A stretch of DNA of 64,000 nucleotides from Bradyrhizobium liaoningense (GTDB lineage: Bacteria; Pseudomonadota; Alphaproteobacteria; Rhizobiales; Xanthobacteraceae), in the NCBI RefSeq assembly GCF_018130825.1, contig NZ_JAFCJS010000009.1, positions 186,001 to 250,000 of the forward strand, in the 5' to 3' direction. A program made the position numbers and the translations under genes. The notes beneath the pieces were generated by a model. That model saw only the letters and a program-made list of their open reading frames with translations, did no database searches and was not told the origin of the DNA. Below, one piece after another: positions 34,577-43,037 of this stretch; position 1 is the stretch's first letter; every line of letters begins with the position of its first letter.

Positions 34577-35608
34577 TCAGTAATGATCCTCGAAGCGCTT
34601 GGCGAGCTCGTCGATGTTCTCCGGCGGCCAGCCCGGCACTTCCATGCCGAGGTGCAGACCCATCTGGGCCAGCACTTCCTTGATCTCGTTCAGCGACTTG
34701 CGGCCGAAGTTCGGGGTGCGGAGCATTTCGGCTTCCGACTTCTGCACGAGGTCGCCGATGTAGACGATGTTGTCGTTCTTCAAGCAGTTGGCCGAACGCA
34801 CCGACAGCTCGAGCTCGTCCACCTTCTTGAGGAAGGCCGGGTTGAAGGCGAGGTCCGGGATGATCTCCTGGGCGACTTCCTTGCGCGGCTCTTCGAAGTT
34901 GACGAACACGTTGAGCTGATCCTGCAGGATGCGGGCGGCGTAGGCCACCGAGTCATCCGGCGAGATCGCGCCGTTGGTCTCGATCGTCATGGTCAGCTTG
35001 TCGTAGTCGAGGATCTGGCCCTCTCGGGTGTTCTCGACCTTGTAGGAGACCTTGCGGACCGGCGAGTACAGGCTGTCGACCGGGATCAGGCCGATCGGCG
35101 CGTCCTCGGGACGGTTGCGCTCGGCGGGGACGTAGCCCTTGCCGGTCGAGACCGTGAACTCCATGCGGATCTCGGCGCCCTCGTCGAGCGTGCAGATCTG
35201 CAGGTCCGGATTGAGCACGGTGACGTCGCCGACGGTCTGGATGTCGCCGGCGGTGACGACGCCCGGGCCCTGCTTCTTCACGACCATGCGCTTGGGGCCT
35301 TCGCCCTGCATCTTGATCGAGATGTCCTTGATGTTCAGCACGATGTCGGTGACGTCCTCACGAACGCCAGCGATCGAGGAGAACTCGTGCAGCACGCCGT
35401 CGATGTGCACCGACTGCACCGCCGCGCCCTGGAGCGAGGAGAGCAGGATGCGGCGCAGTGCGTTGCCGAGAGTCTGGCCGAAGCCGCGCTCGAGCGGCTC
35501 GGCGACGATCGTCGCGAAACGCGAGGGGTCACTGCCGGGCGTGACCTGGAGCTTGTTCGGCCGAATCAGTTCTTGCCAATTTTTCTGGATCGTCACTGTT
35601 TCACCCAT
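34577..35608 (-). CDS. rpoA: DNA-directed RNA polymerase subunit alpha
   Basis: A 343-residue subunit, normal alphaproteobacterial length. The N-terminal dimerisation domain has FGQTLGNALRRILLSSLQGA and ADDSVAYAARIL-type features; the C-terminal domain has LELSVRSANCLKNDNIVYIG, FGRKSLNEIKEVLAQMGL, the helix-hairpin-helix that binds UP elements and activators. RpoA nucleates polymerase assembly. Located after rpsK as in the alpha operon of most proteobacteria. ACAGTGACGAT follows; the ATG at 35608 gives MGETVTIQKNWQELIRPNKL. Confidence 0.98.
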   Translation of the reverse strand: MGETVTIQKNWQELIRPNKLQVTPGSDPSRFATIVAEPLERGFGQTLGNALRRILLSSLQGAAVQSVHIDGVLHEFSSIAGVREDVTDIVLNIKDISIKMQGEGPKRMVVKKQGPGVVTAGDIQTVGDVTVLNPDLQICTLDEGAEIRMEFTVSTGKGYVPAERNRPEDAPIGLIPVDSLYSPVRKVSYKVENTREGQILDYDKLTMTIETNGAISPDDSVAYAARILQDQLNVFVNFEEPRKEVAQEIIPDLAFNPAFLKKVDELELSVRSANCLKNDNIVYIGDLVQKSEAEMLRTPNFGRKSLNEIKEVLAQMGLHLGMEVPGWPPENIDELAKRFEDHY

Positions 35609-35722
35609 ACAGGCCAGTCAATTTGAGGCATCAAATACTGGCGTTGGAGAAAGGCCGCAGAGCATTCCCGCGGCTTCTTGCAAAGTCATTGCGGGCGCCG
35701 ATGCGCCCGCAACTCGTAGAAA

Positions 35723-36112
35723 TCAAACGCGCCGACGCTTGCGGGGACGGCAACCGTTGTGCGGGATCGTGGTCACGTCGCGGATCGAGGTGACGGTGAA
35801 GCCCGCGGCCTGGAGCGCGCGGAGCGCCGACTCGCGGCCCGAACCGGGACCGGCGACTTCGACTTCCAGCGTGCGCATGCCGTGCTCCTGCGCCTTCTTA
35901 GACACGTCCTCGGCGGCAACCTGCGCGGCATACGGGGTCGACTTGCGCGAGCCCTTGAAGCCCATCGTGCCGGCGGAAGACCAGGCAATCGTGTTGCCCT
36001 GCGCGTCGGTGATGGTGATGGTCGTGTTGTTGAACGACGAGTTCACGTGCGCAACGCCGGAGGCGATGTTCTTGCGCTCACGACGGCGAACGCGGGTGGC
36101 TTCCTTGCCCAT
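35723..36112 (-). CDS. rpsK: 30S ribosomal protein S11
   Basis: A 129-residue protein (MGKEATRVRRRERKNIASGV) of the small-subunit platform. The family signature SSAGTMGFKGSRKSTPYAAQ and the C-terminal TSIRDVTTIPHNGCRPRKRR are intact. Together with S7 it forms the mRNA exit channel. It lies 114 bp upstream of rpoA and 121 bp downstream of rpsM; the latter gap contains a strong hairpin. Confidence 0.98.
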   Translation of the reverse strand: MGKEATRVRRRERKNIASGVAHVNSSFNNTTITITDAQGNTIAWSSAGTMGFKGSRKSTPYAAQVAAEDVSKKAQEHGMRTLEVEVAGPGSGRESALRALQAAGFTVTSIRDVTTIPHNGCRPRKRRRV

Positions 36113-36171
36113 TGAGTCCCTTTCCTGAAGATCTCAAACGCCGCCGTAATGCCAGCGGCTACACCTGTGGA

Positions 36172-36214
36172 ACGAAAAGCGCGTGGCGAACGGGTATCCC
36201 CTTTCGCCACACGC
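36172..36214 (-). terminator. Attenuator-like hairpin between rpsM and rpsK
   Basis: On the minus strand GCGTGTGGCGAA and TTCGCCACGCGC can pair around AGGGGATACCCG and are followed by TTTTCG. It has the form of a weak intrinsic terminator inside the alpha operon. It could partly reduce rpsK-rpoA-rplQ transcription or mark an RNA processing site. Confidence 0.5.
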
Positions 36215-36233
36215 CGCGATGGAATGCGAAAAC

Positions 36234-36602
36234 TTACTTCTTCTTGCCGGCGATGGCCTTGGCCGGCCCCTTGCGCGTACGCGCATTGGTGTGGGTCCGC
36301 TGACCACGCACCGGCAGACCGCGACGATGACGCAGGCCGCGGTAGCAGCCGAGGTCCATCAGACGCTTGATGTTGATGCCGACCTCACGACGCAGGTCGC
36401 CCTCGACGAGATAGTCGCGGTCGATCACTTCGCGGATCTGGAGCACTTCGGCGTCGCTGAGCTGATTGACGCGACGATCCTCGGGGATCTTCACCTTCTC
36501 GATGATGTCACCGGCGATCTTCGGGCCGATGCCATGGATGTACTGAAGCGCGATCAGCACGCGCTTGTTGGTGGGAATGTTCACGCCGGCAATACGGGCC
36601 AC
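36234..36602 (-). CDS. rpsM: 30S ribosomal protein S13
   Basis: A 122-residue protein starting MARIAGVNIPTNKRVLIALQ. It contains the helix-two-turn-helix GIGPKIAGDIIEKVKIPEDR and the C-terminal RNA tail YRGLRHRRGLPVRGQRTHTN, ending in GPAKAIAGKKK. S13 contacts the P-site tRNA and the inter-subunit bridge in the 30S head. There is no rpmJ between secY and rpsM; adk takes that place, as in other alphaproteobacteria. Confidence 0.98.
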   Translation of the reverse strand: MARIAGVNIPTNKRVLIALQYIHGIGPKIAGDIIEKVKIPEDRRVNQLSDAEVLQIREVIDRDYLVEGDLRREVGINIKRLMDLGCYRGLRHRRGLPVRGQRTHTNARTRKGPAKAIAGKKK

Positions 36603-36788
36603 GGCCTTCTCTCCTGTTGCCGATCCCTCGTCAGAAATCGGGCTTAAGTGCTTGGTTTCTCGGGCAGGTGTTCACAAACGCGAACACGACGCCCACCCCC
36701 GGTCTTCCTGGGGCCCGGCATCGTCTGAAACTATCCGACTTGGATGCGGGGCTTATTAGGGGATTCCAGGGGCTTTCGTCAACCGCTG

Positions 36789-37658
36789 CTAGCGCTTGGC
36801 TCGCTTTTTCGTGACCTTTTTTGCGGTCTTTTTGGCACCCTTTTTGACGGCCTTCCTGGCGGTCTTCTTGGCTGCTTTCTTGACCGTTTTCCTGGTCGTT
36901 TTTTTGGCCGCCTTCTTGGCACCCTTCACGGCCTTCTTGGCGGTCTTTTTGGAGGATTTGCCAGCCTTTTTGGCCGTTTTCGCCGGCTTTTTGGCCGCTT
37001 TCTTCGCCGCCTTGGCCTTCTTGGCCGGGCTCGACTTGGCCGCGCTGCGGGCATGGGTCTTGGGTTCCACCGCCCCGAGCGCCAGGAGCTGGCGGTGGAT
37101 GGCGCGGGTAACCTCGTCGATGGCCATCATGCCGTCGATGGTGGAGAGCTTCCGCCGCTCGGAATAGTAGTGAATCAGGGGCTCCGTCTGGCTGCGGTAG
37201 CTGGCCAGGCGCTTGGTCAGAACCTCCGGGGTGTCGTCGAGCCGGACCTCCTCCCCGCGCTCACGCATCTGGGCGACGCGGGTCTCGACGCGACTCAGAA
37301 GCGCGCTCTCGTTGACGCGGAGCTCGATCACCGCATCGAGCTTGAGATGCTTGTGCCTCAGCAGCTCATCCAGCGCCTCGGCCTGCGGCACGGTGCGCGG
37401 GAAACCGTCGAGGATGAAACCGTTCTTGGCGTCCGGCTGCTCGATCCGGTCGGAGATGATTCCGACCACGACTTCATCAGGCACGAGCCCGCCGGCGGCC
37501 ATGACTTCCTTGGCCTTCAGCCCCACCGGCGTAGCCGCAGCAACGGCCGCGCGCAGCATCTCGCCGGTCGAAAGCTGGACGATGCCATAGCGCTGCACCA
37601 AGAGCTGCGCCTGGGTCCCCTTGCCCGACCCCGGCGGTCCCAGAAGTATAATTCTCAT
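36789..37658 (-). CDS. adk: Adenylate kinase with a long lysine-rich C-terminal tail
   Basis: A 289-residue protein. Residues 1-200 are a complete short-LID adenylate kinase: P-loop GPPGSGKGT at 7-15, GEMLRAAV, GFILDGFPRT at 80-89, and a LID lacking the 27-residue insertion and zinc cysteines. It converts ATP + AMP to 2 ADP. Residues ~205-289 are an added tail made almost only of Lys, Ala, Thr and Arg (AAKK, TAKK, TARK repeats), histone-H1-like and similar to bacterial DNA-binding tails. The usual length is about 190-220, so the tail adds ~85 residues. The reading frame is continuous. The start at 37658 is set by MRIILLGPPG. Codon use of the tail stays GC-rich. Confidence 0.95.
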   Translation of the reverse strand: MRIILLGPPGSGKGTQAQLLVQRYGIVQLSTGEMLRAAVAAATPVGLKAKEVMAAGGLVPDEVVVGIISDRIEQPDAKNGFILDGFPRTVPQAEALDELLRHKHLKLDAVIELRVNESALLSRVETRVAQMRERGEEVRLDDTPEVLTKRLASYRSQTEPLIHYYSERRKLSTIDGMMAIDEVTRAIHRQLLALGAVEPKTHARSAAKSSPAKKAKAAKKAAKKPAKTAKKAGKSSKKTAKKAVKGAKKAAKKTTRKTVKKAAKKTARKAVKKGAKKTAKKVTKKRAKR

Positions 37659-37872
37659 CGGCGTACGCCCCCCCGGATTGGTGAGCGATACGTCGCGCAC
37701 CTGTGTTTGAAAGCTCGGTAACAGTGCAAATCATAATCAGCGCCGCACCGCTACCCATATCATAGGGGAGCAAATGCCCGGACGCCAAGAAGGCCTTTGA
37801 AATCAGTGATTGCGCTGCGGTGGAAGCCGCTCTGCCGAAGCGGCCGAACGGTTGGTTGATCGTTACCGCGGG

Positions 37873-37895
37873 CGCCGCGCGCTGCTCGCGCGGCG
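37873..37895. other. GC-rich hairpin in the secY-adk gap
   Basis: CGCCGCGCG-CTGCT-CGCGCGGCG forms a perfect 9-bp stem in the 278-bp gap between secY and adk, 42 bases after the secY stop. No T-run follows on either strand, so it is more likely an RNA processing or stability element than a terminator. Nothing else is seen in the gap. Confidence 0.45.
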
Positions 37896-37936
37896 AATCG
37901 GCGGCGCTGTTGCACCGACTCGAGAGAACGCCGCGC

Positions 37937-39268
37937 TTAGCGGCGGCGGCCGCGCAGCTTCGACTTCCGGATCAGACCTTCGTACTGATGGGCCAGCAGA
38001 TAGCCCTGCACCTGCGCCACCGTGTCCATGGTGACACTGACGACGATCAGCAGCGAGGTGCCGCCGAAGTAGAACGGCACCGACGCGTAGGAGATCAGGA
38101 TCTCCGGGATCAAGCAGACGATGGCGAGATAGATCGCGCCGAGCACGGTGATGCGCGACAGCACGTAGTCGATATATTCGGCGGTGCGCTCGCCGGGACG
38201 GATACCCGGAATGAAGCCGCCATGCTTCTTCAGATTGTCCGCGGTCTCGGTCGGGTTGAACACGATCGCGGTGTAGAAGAAGGCGAAGAACACGATCAGC
38301 GCCAGATACATGATCAGGAACAGCGGACGGCCGTGGCCAAGCTGGGTGGTGATCCACTGGAACCATTCCGGCCCGCTGCCCGCGTTGAAGTTGGCGACCG
38401 TAGTCGGCAGCAAGAGCAGCGAGGACGCGAAGATCGGCGGGATCACGCCCGAGGTGTTGAGCTTGAGCGGCAGATGCGAGGACTGTCCCTCGAACATCTT
38501 GTTGCCAACCTGGCGCTTCGGATACTGGATCAGCAGCCGGCGCTGGGCGCGCTCCATGAACACGATGAAGGCGATCACGGCGACGGCCATGATGATGACG
38601 ACCAGGATCAGGCCGGTCGACATCGCGCCCTGACGGCCGAGCTCGAGCATGTTGGCGAGCGCCGCGGGCAGCTCGGCGACGATGCCGGCCAGAATGATCA
38701 GCGAGATACCGTTGCCGATGCCGCGCGAGGTGATCTGCTCGCCCAGCCACATCAGGAACATGGTGCCGCCGGTCAGCGTGATCGCCGTGGACAGGCGGAA
38801 GAACATGCCGGGGTCACTGACAACGTTGCCGGCGCCTTCGAGGCCTACCGCGATGCCGTAGGACTGGAACGCGGCCAGGATCACGGTCAAGTAGCGGGTG
38901 TACTGGTTCAGCGTCTTGCGGCCGGCCTCACCTTCCTTCTTCAGCGCCTCGAGCTGCGGCGAGACGGTGGTCAGGAGCTGGATGATGATCGAGGCCGAGA
39001 TGTACGGCATGATGTTCAGCGCGAAGATCGCCATGCGGTGAATGCCGCCGCCGGCGAACATGTTGAACATGCCGAGGATGCCGCCCGCCTGGGACCGGAA
39101 CACCTGCTCCCAGATGTTGGGATCGATGCCCGGCAGCGGGATGTAGGTCCCGAGCCGATAAACGAGCAGCGCACCCAGGGTGAACCAGATGCGCTTCTTC
39201 AGTTCGTCGGCCTTGGCAAACGCGCCGAAATTGAGATTGGCTGCCAGTTGTTCCGCTGCAGAGACCAT
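37937..39268 (-). CDS. secY: Protein translocase subunit SecY
   Basis: A 443-residue inner-membrane protein with ten membrane segments, the pore of the Sec translocon. Signature regions: RIWFTLGALLVYRLGTYIPL, PGIDPNIWEQVF, LMWLGEQITSRGIGNGISL (segment 4 region) and the cytosolic loop QRRLLIQYPKRQVGNKMFEG. The C-terminal GTSLLIVVSVTMDTVAQVQG precedes a basic end (SKLRGRRR). It lies between rplO and adk in the spc part of the cluster. Confidence 0.98.
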   Translation of the reverse strand: MVSAAEQLAANLNFGAFAKADELKKRIWFTLGALLVYRLGTYIPLPGIDPNIWEQVFRSQAGGILGMFNMFAGGGIHRMAIFALNIMPYISASIIIQLLTTVSPQLEALKKEGEAGRKTLNQYTRYLTVILAAFQSYGIAVGLEGAGNVVSDPGMFFRLSTAITLTGGTMFLMWLGEQITSRGIGNGISLIILAGIVAELPAALANMLELGRQGAMSTGLILVVIIMAVAVIAFIVFMERAQRRLLIQYPKRQVGNKMFEGQSSHLPLKLNTSGVIPPIFASSLLLLPTTVANFNAGSGPEWFQWITTQLGHGRPLFLIMYLALIVFFAFFYTAIVFNPTETADNLKKHGGFIPGIRPGERTAEYIDYVLSRITVLGAIYLAIVCLIPEILISYASVPFYFGGTSLLIVVSVTMDTVAQVQGYLLAHQYEGLIRKSKLRGRRR

Positions 39269-39418
39269 CTTGGACTTTCTCCCGCCGCCTGTTGCGCCGT
39301 CATGCCCGCGGCCGGGCTACTATCTAGCGGACGCCGGACATTATCTGGGGCTCGGCTTCGATAAGTCCACGTCCCGCATGCGTAAAGGCCCGCGAGCCGC
39401 GGGCCAATGACGCAGTTG

Positions 39419-39904
39419 TTACGCCGCCTCGCCTTCTTCCTTGGCAGGGGCGAGGATCTTCACCGAACCGCCGGCCTTCTCGACCGCCGCGATCGCGGTC
39501 TTGGTGGCGCCATGCACTTCGATGTTGAGGTTGGACTTGAGCTCGCCGCGGCCGAGCAGCCGCAGGCCGGCCTTGGCGCGGCGCAGCACGCCGCCCTTCA
39601 CCAGGGCCTCGACGTTCACGACGCTGCCGGCGTCGATCTTCTTGGCATCGACCGCTTCCTGGAGCCGGTCGAGATTGATCTCGGCGAACTCGACGCGGAA
39701 GATGTTGTTGAAGCCGCGCTTGGGCAGACGGCGATGCATCGGCATCTGGCCGCCTTCGAAACCCTTGATGCGCACGCCCGAACGCGCGGTCTGGCCCTTG
39801 CCGCCGCGGCCGGACTGCTTGCCCTTGCCCGAACCGATGCCGCGGCCGACGCGCATACGCTTTTTGCGCGAGCCGGCGTTGTCGGCGATATCGCTGAGCT
39901 TCAT
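39419..39904 (-). CDS. rplO: 50S ribosomal protein L15
   Basis: A 161-residue protein starting MKLSDIADNAGSRKKRMRVG. The conserved glycine-rich segment GRGIGSGKGKQSGRGGKGQT and the GFEGGQMPMHRRLPKRGFNN motif are present, and the C-terminus is GGSVKILAPAKEEGEAA. L15 assembles late in the 50S subunit. rpmD is 18 bp upstream and secY 150 bp downstream. Confidence 0.98.
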   Translation of the reverse strand: MKLSDIADNAGSRKKRMRVGRGIGSGKGKQSGRGGKGQTARSGVRIKGFEGGQMPMHRRLPKRGFNNIFRVEFAEINLDRLQEAVDAKKIDAGSVVNVEALVKGGVLRRAKAGLRLLGRGELKSNLNIEVHGATKTAIAAVEKAGGSVKILAPAKEEGEAA

Positions 39905-39922
39905 CGCCCTTCTCCTTATTTC

Positions 39923-40129
39923 TTACTTCTCGTCGACGATGCGGACGAGATGGTGAACCTTCTCGATCATGCCGCGGACTGCCGGGGTGTCCTGCAGTTC
40001 GCTGGTGCGACCGATCTTGTTGAGCTTGAGACCGATCAGCGTCGAGCGCTGCGAGTGATGGCGGCGGATCGCGCTGCCGATCTGCTCGAGCTTGATCGTC
40101 TTGCTGGACTTAGCGGCGTCCTTGGCCAT
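39923..40129 (-). CDS. rpmD: 50S ribosomal protein L30
   Basis: A 68-residue protein, slightly longer than average, with an N-terminal extension MAKDAAKSSKTIK. The core reads LEQIGSAIRRHHSQRSTLIG and LKLNKIGRTSELQDTPAVRG, with the end KVHHLVRIVDEK. It sits between rpsE and rplO, its normal place. Confidence 0.97.
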   Translation of the reverse strand: MAKDAAKSSKTIKLEQIGSAIRRHHSQRSTLIGLKLNKIGRTSELQDTPAVRGMIEKVHHLVRIVDEK

Positions 40130-40152
40130 GGGAGTCTACTCCAAAGCTTCCG

Positions 40153-40746
40153 TTAGTCGGCAGCCGCCTCGGCATCGCCACCGATACGGCGCGACTGCAG
40201 AGTGGACACCTTGATGTTGCGGCGGGCTGCGACCGAACGCGGCGAATCCTGATGCTTCAGCGCGTCGAAGGTTGCGCGAACCATGTTGTACGGGTTCGAC
40301 GAGCCGATCGACTTCGCCACCACGTCCTGGACGCCGAGCGTCTCGAACACGGCGCGCATCGGGCCGCCGGCGATGATGCCGGTACCGGCCGGAGCTGCAC
40401 GCAGGTAGACACGGCCCGCGCCATGACGGCCGGCGATGTCGTGATGGAGCGTGCGGCCCTCGCGCAGCGACACCCGGGTCAGGTTCCGCTTGGCGGACTC
40501 GGTTGCCTTGCGGATCGCCTCAGGCACTTCGCGCGCCTTGCCGTGACCGAAGCCGGCGCGGCCCTTCTGGTCGCCGATCACGACCAGCGCTGCGAAACCG
40601 AAGCGCTTGCCGCCCTTGACGACCTTGGCCACGCGGTTGATGTGGACCAGCTTGTCGACGAACTCGCTGTCGCGCTCCTCGCGCTCCTTGCGTTCGCGTC
40701 CGCCGCCGCGTTGATCGCGTCCACCACGTTGTTCGCGTTCTGCCAT
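40153..40746 (-). CDS. rpsE: 30S ribosomal protein S5
   Basis: A 197-residue protein. The first ~27 residues are an Arg/Glu/Gly-rich extension (MAEREQRGGRDQRGGGRERK). The S5 RNA-binding domain follows (FVDKLVHINRVAKVVKGGKR, FGFAALVVIGDQKGRAGFGH), with APAGTGIIAGGPMRAVFETL in the C-terminal half. S5 helps decoding accuracy at the mRNA entry tunnel. Spectinomycin-site loop residues VVKGGK are of the normal type. Confidence 0.98.
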   Translation of the reverse strand: MAEREQRGGRDQRGGGRERKEREERDSEFVDKLVHINRVAKVVKGGKRFGFAALVVIGDQKGRAGFGHGKAREVPEAIRKATESAKRNLTRVSLREGRTLHHDIAGRHGAGRVYLRAAPAGTGIIAGGPMRAVFETLGVQDVVAKSIGSSNPYNMVRATFDALKHQDSPRSVAARRNIKVSTLQSRRIGGDAEAAAD

Positions 40747-40790
40747 TTTTCCAATCCTTCAGAGGCTTACGCCTCAATCCTCAAATTCTG

Positions 40791-41153
40791 TTAGAAGCTC
40801 AGCCCGCTCTCACGCGCCGCGTCGGCAAGAGCCTTGACGCGCCCGTGGTAGAGGTAGCTGCCGCGATCGAACACGACTTCCTTGACGCCCTTCTCGGCGG
40901 CGCGCTCGGCCAGCAGCTTGCCGACCGCCTTCGCCGCATCGATGTCGGCACCGGTCTTGCCACCGTCGCGCATCGCCTTCTCGAGCGACGAGGCAGAGGC
41001 CAGCGTCTCGCCCTTCAGGTCGTCGATGACCTGGGCGTAGATGTGCTTGGACGAGCGGAACACCGACAGACGCGGACGGCCACCACCGGAGCGACGCAGC
41101 TTCAGCCGCACACTCCGCTTGCGCCGGGCATTCGTAACCTTGGCTTTGGACAT
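40791..41153 (-). CDS. rplR: 50S ribosomal protein L18
   Basis: A 120-residue 5S-rRNA-binding protein starting MSKAKVTNARRKRSVRLKLR. It contains RPRLSVFRSSKHIYAQVIDD and the C-terminal FDRGSYLYHGRVKALADAAR ending in ESGLSF, all typical of L18. It lies 44 bp upstream of rpsE. Confidence 0.98.
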   Translation of the reverse strand: MSKAKVTNARRKRSVRLKLRRSGGGRPRLSVFRSSKHIYAQVIDDLKGETLASASSLEKAMRDGGKTGADIDAAKAVGKLLAERAAEKGVKEVVFDRGSYLYHGRVKALADAARESGLSF

Positions 41154-41164
41154 GACCGGCTCCG

Positions 41165-41698
41165 TTACTTCTTCTTGCCTTCCTTGCGGAAGATGAATTC
41201 GCCCACATACTTCACGCCCTTGCCCTTGTAGGGCTCCGGCGGACGGTAGGCGCGGATCTCCGCGGCGACCTGGCCGACGCGCTGGACGTCGCTGCCCGAA
41301 ACCGTGATCTCGGTCGGCTTCGGCACGGCGATCGTGATCCCTTCCGGGATCGGATAGATCACGTCGTGGCTGTAGCCGAGCGCGAGCTGCAGGTTCTTGC
41401 CCTGCATCGCGGCGCGGTAACCGACGCCGGTGATCTCGAGCTTCTTCTCGAAGCCCTTGGTGACGCCTTCGACCAGATTCGCGACCTGGGCGCGAGCGGT
41501 ACCGTACAGCGCGCGGGCGCGGTTGGTCTCGGCGCGCGGCTTGACCTTGATCTGGCCGCTCTCGAGCTTCACCTCGACGTCGTCATGGACGACGAACTGA
41601 AGCTGGCCCTTCGGCCCCTTCATCTTGACGGTCTGCCCATCGACGGTCGCGGTCACACCCGACGGAACCGCCACAGGCCTTTTGCCAACTCGTGACAT
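41165..41698 (-). CDS. rplF: 50S ribosomal protein L6
   Basis: A 177-residue protein. The start at 41698 (MSRVGKRPVAVPSGVTATVD) is the conserved one; the open frame to 41749 overlaps rpsH. The duplicated L6 fold ends with the signature PEPYKGKGVKYVGEFIFRKE. It binds near the GTPase centre of the 50S subunit. Eleven bases separate it from rplR. Confidence 0.98.
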   Translation of the reverse strand: MSRVGKRPVAVPSGVTATVDGQTVKMKGPKGQLQFVVHDDVEVKLESGQIKVKPRAETNRARALYGTARAQVANLVEGVTKGFEKKLEITGVGYRAAMQGKNLQLALGYSHDVIYPIPEGITIAVPKPTEITVSGSDVQRVGQVAAEIRAYRPPEPYKGKGVKYVGEFIFRKEGKKK

Positions 41699-41714
41699 GG
41701 ATGAAAAATCCTTC

Positions 41715-42113
41715 TCAGAACACCGTGAAGAGGACTTCACCGCCCACATTCGCGTCGCGCGCGCTGTGGTCGGCCATGATCCCCTTCGGCGTCGACAACA
41801 CCGAAATGCCGAGCCCGTTGTTGACCCGCGGCAGGTTCTTCACCGAGGCGTAGACTCTGCGCCCGGGCTTGGAAACGCGTTCGATCTCGCGGATGACGGG
41901 CTCGCCGTCGAAATACTTCAGCTCGATCTCGATCTCGCTGCGGCCCGAGGGATGCTCAAGCGTGGCGTAACCGCGGATGTAGCCCTCGGACTTGAGCACC
42001 TCGAGCACGTTCTCGCGCATCTTCGAACCAGGCGTGGAGACCTTGGTCTTGGAGCGCATCTGCGCGTTGCGGATGCGGGTGATCAGATCGCTGATGGGAT
42101 CGTGCGTAGACAT
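41715..42113 (-). CDS. rpsH: 30S ribosomal protein S8
   Basis: A 132-residue protein starting MSTHDPISDLITRIRNAQMR. The C-terminal RNA-binding signature GLGISVLSTPKGIMADHSAR is intact. In E. coli S8 autoregulates the spc operon by binding its mRNA near rplE; whether this occurs here is not visible. Gap to rpsN is 14 bp. Confidence 0.98.
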   Translation of the reverse strand: MSTHDPISDLITRIRNAQMRSKTKVSTPGSKMRENVLEVLKSEGYIRGYATLEHPSGRSEIEIELKYFDGEPVIREIERVSKPGRRVYASVKNLPRVNNGLGISVLSTPKGIMADHSARDANVGGEVLFTVF

Positions 42114-42127
42114 CTAAACGACCCTCC

Positions 42128-42433
42128 TTACCAGCTGGACTTCACGAGGCCCGGGACCATGCCCTTGGAGCCAAGGTCGCGCAGCGCGATACGGGACAGC
42201 TTGTTCTTGCGATAGTTCGAGCGCGGCCGGCCCGACAGCTCGCAACGCAGGCGGATGCGGGTCGCCGACGAGTTGCGCGGCATCTCGGCCAGCTTCAACG
42301 TCGCAGCGAAACGCTCTTCCATCGGCAGCTTCTTGTCGGCGATGATCGCCTTCAACCGCTCGCGCTTGGCGGCGGCGTTCTTCACCATCCGCTTGCGCCG
42401 GTTGTTCTTCTCGACTGAACTCTTCTTTGCCAT
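42128..42433 (-). CDS. rpsN: 30S ribosomal protein S14 (zinc-free type)
   Basis: A 101-residue protein starting MAKKSSVEKNNRRKRMVKNA. It is the long form without the CxxC zinc ribbon; only one Cys occurs (RLRCELSGRPRSNYRKNKLS). The end GMVPGLVKSSW is conserved. It lies between rplE and rpsH and occupies the 30S head. Confidence 0.98.
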   Translation of the reverse strand: MAKKSSVEKNNRRKRMVKNAAAKRERLKAIIADKKLPMEERFAATLKLAEMPRNSSATRIRLRCELSGRPRSNYRKNKLSRIALRDLGSKGMVPGLVKSSW

Positions 42434-42479
42434 GCTTGGCTCCTGGGTATCCGCGTTTGAGAGGCTTTAGGTCAGCGTC

Positions 42480-43037
42480 TCACTGCCGGAACGGGAAATT
42501 GAAAGCGGTCAACAGGGCCCTCGCCTCTTCGTCGGTCTTGGCCGTGGTGCAGACGGTGATGTCCATACCGCGGGCTTCCGTGACCTTGTCGAAGTCGATC
42601 TCGGGGAAAATGATGTGCTCCTTGATGCCGAGCGAGTAGTTGCCGCGGCCGTCAAAGCTCTTCGGGTTCAGGCCGCGGAAGTCGCGGACGCGCGGCAGCG
42701 CGACCGTCACCAGGCGATCGATGAACTCGTACATGCGGGCCTTGCGCAGCGTGACCTTGCAGCCGATCGGCTGGTTCTCACGCAGCTTGAAGGTCGCGAT
42801 CGCGATACGCGAATAGGTCACGATCGCCTTCTGGCCGGCGATCTGGGTCAGCTCGGCAGCGGCGGTCTCGGCCTTCTTGCGGTCGTTGACGGAATCGCCA
42901 ACGCCCATGTTCAGCACGACCTTGTCCAGGCGCGGAACCTGCATGACGTTCTCATAACCGAACTTCTCGGTCAGAGCCGTGCGGATCTTCGCGTCATATT
43001 CCGCGCGCAGGCGCGGCGTGTAAGCGGCCTCAGCCAT
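42480..43037 (-). CDS. rplE: 50S ribosomal protein L5
   Basis: A 185-residue protein starting MAEAAYTPRLRAEYDAKIRT. The signature VLNMGVGDSVNDRKKAETAA and the C-terminal EIDFDKVTEARGMDITVCTT are present. L5 binds 5S rRNA and contacts the P-site tRNA. Its start overlaps the end of rplX by eight bases (43030-43037), so translation is likely coupled. Confidence 0.98.
   Translation of the reverse strand: MAEAAYTPRLRAEYDAKIRTALTEKFGYENVMQVPRLDKVVLNMGVGDSVNDRKKAETAAAELTQIAGQKAIVTYSRIAIATFKLRENQPIGCKVTLRKARMYEFIDRLVTVALPRVRDFRGLNPKSFDGRGNYSLGIKEHIIFPEIDFDKVTEARGMDITVCTTAKTDEEARALLTAFNFPFRQ

Noticed and set aside
36789..37045. The lysine-rich end of adk as a separate histone-like gene or a frameshift product
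   Set aside because: The frame is continuous from MRIILLGPPG, there is no stop or internal start signal between kinase and tail, and the tail codons are in phase.
37659..37936. A missing rpmJ or infA in the secY-adk gap
   Set aside because: No short frame with L36 cysteines or IF-1 sequence was seen; alphaproteobacteria carry these genes elsewhere.
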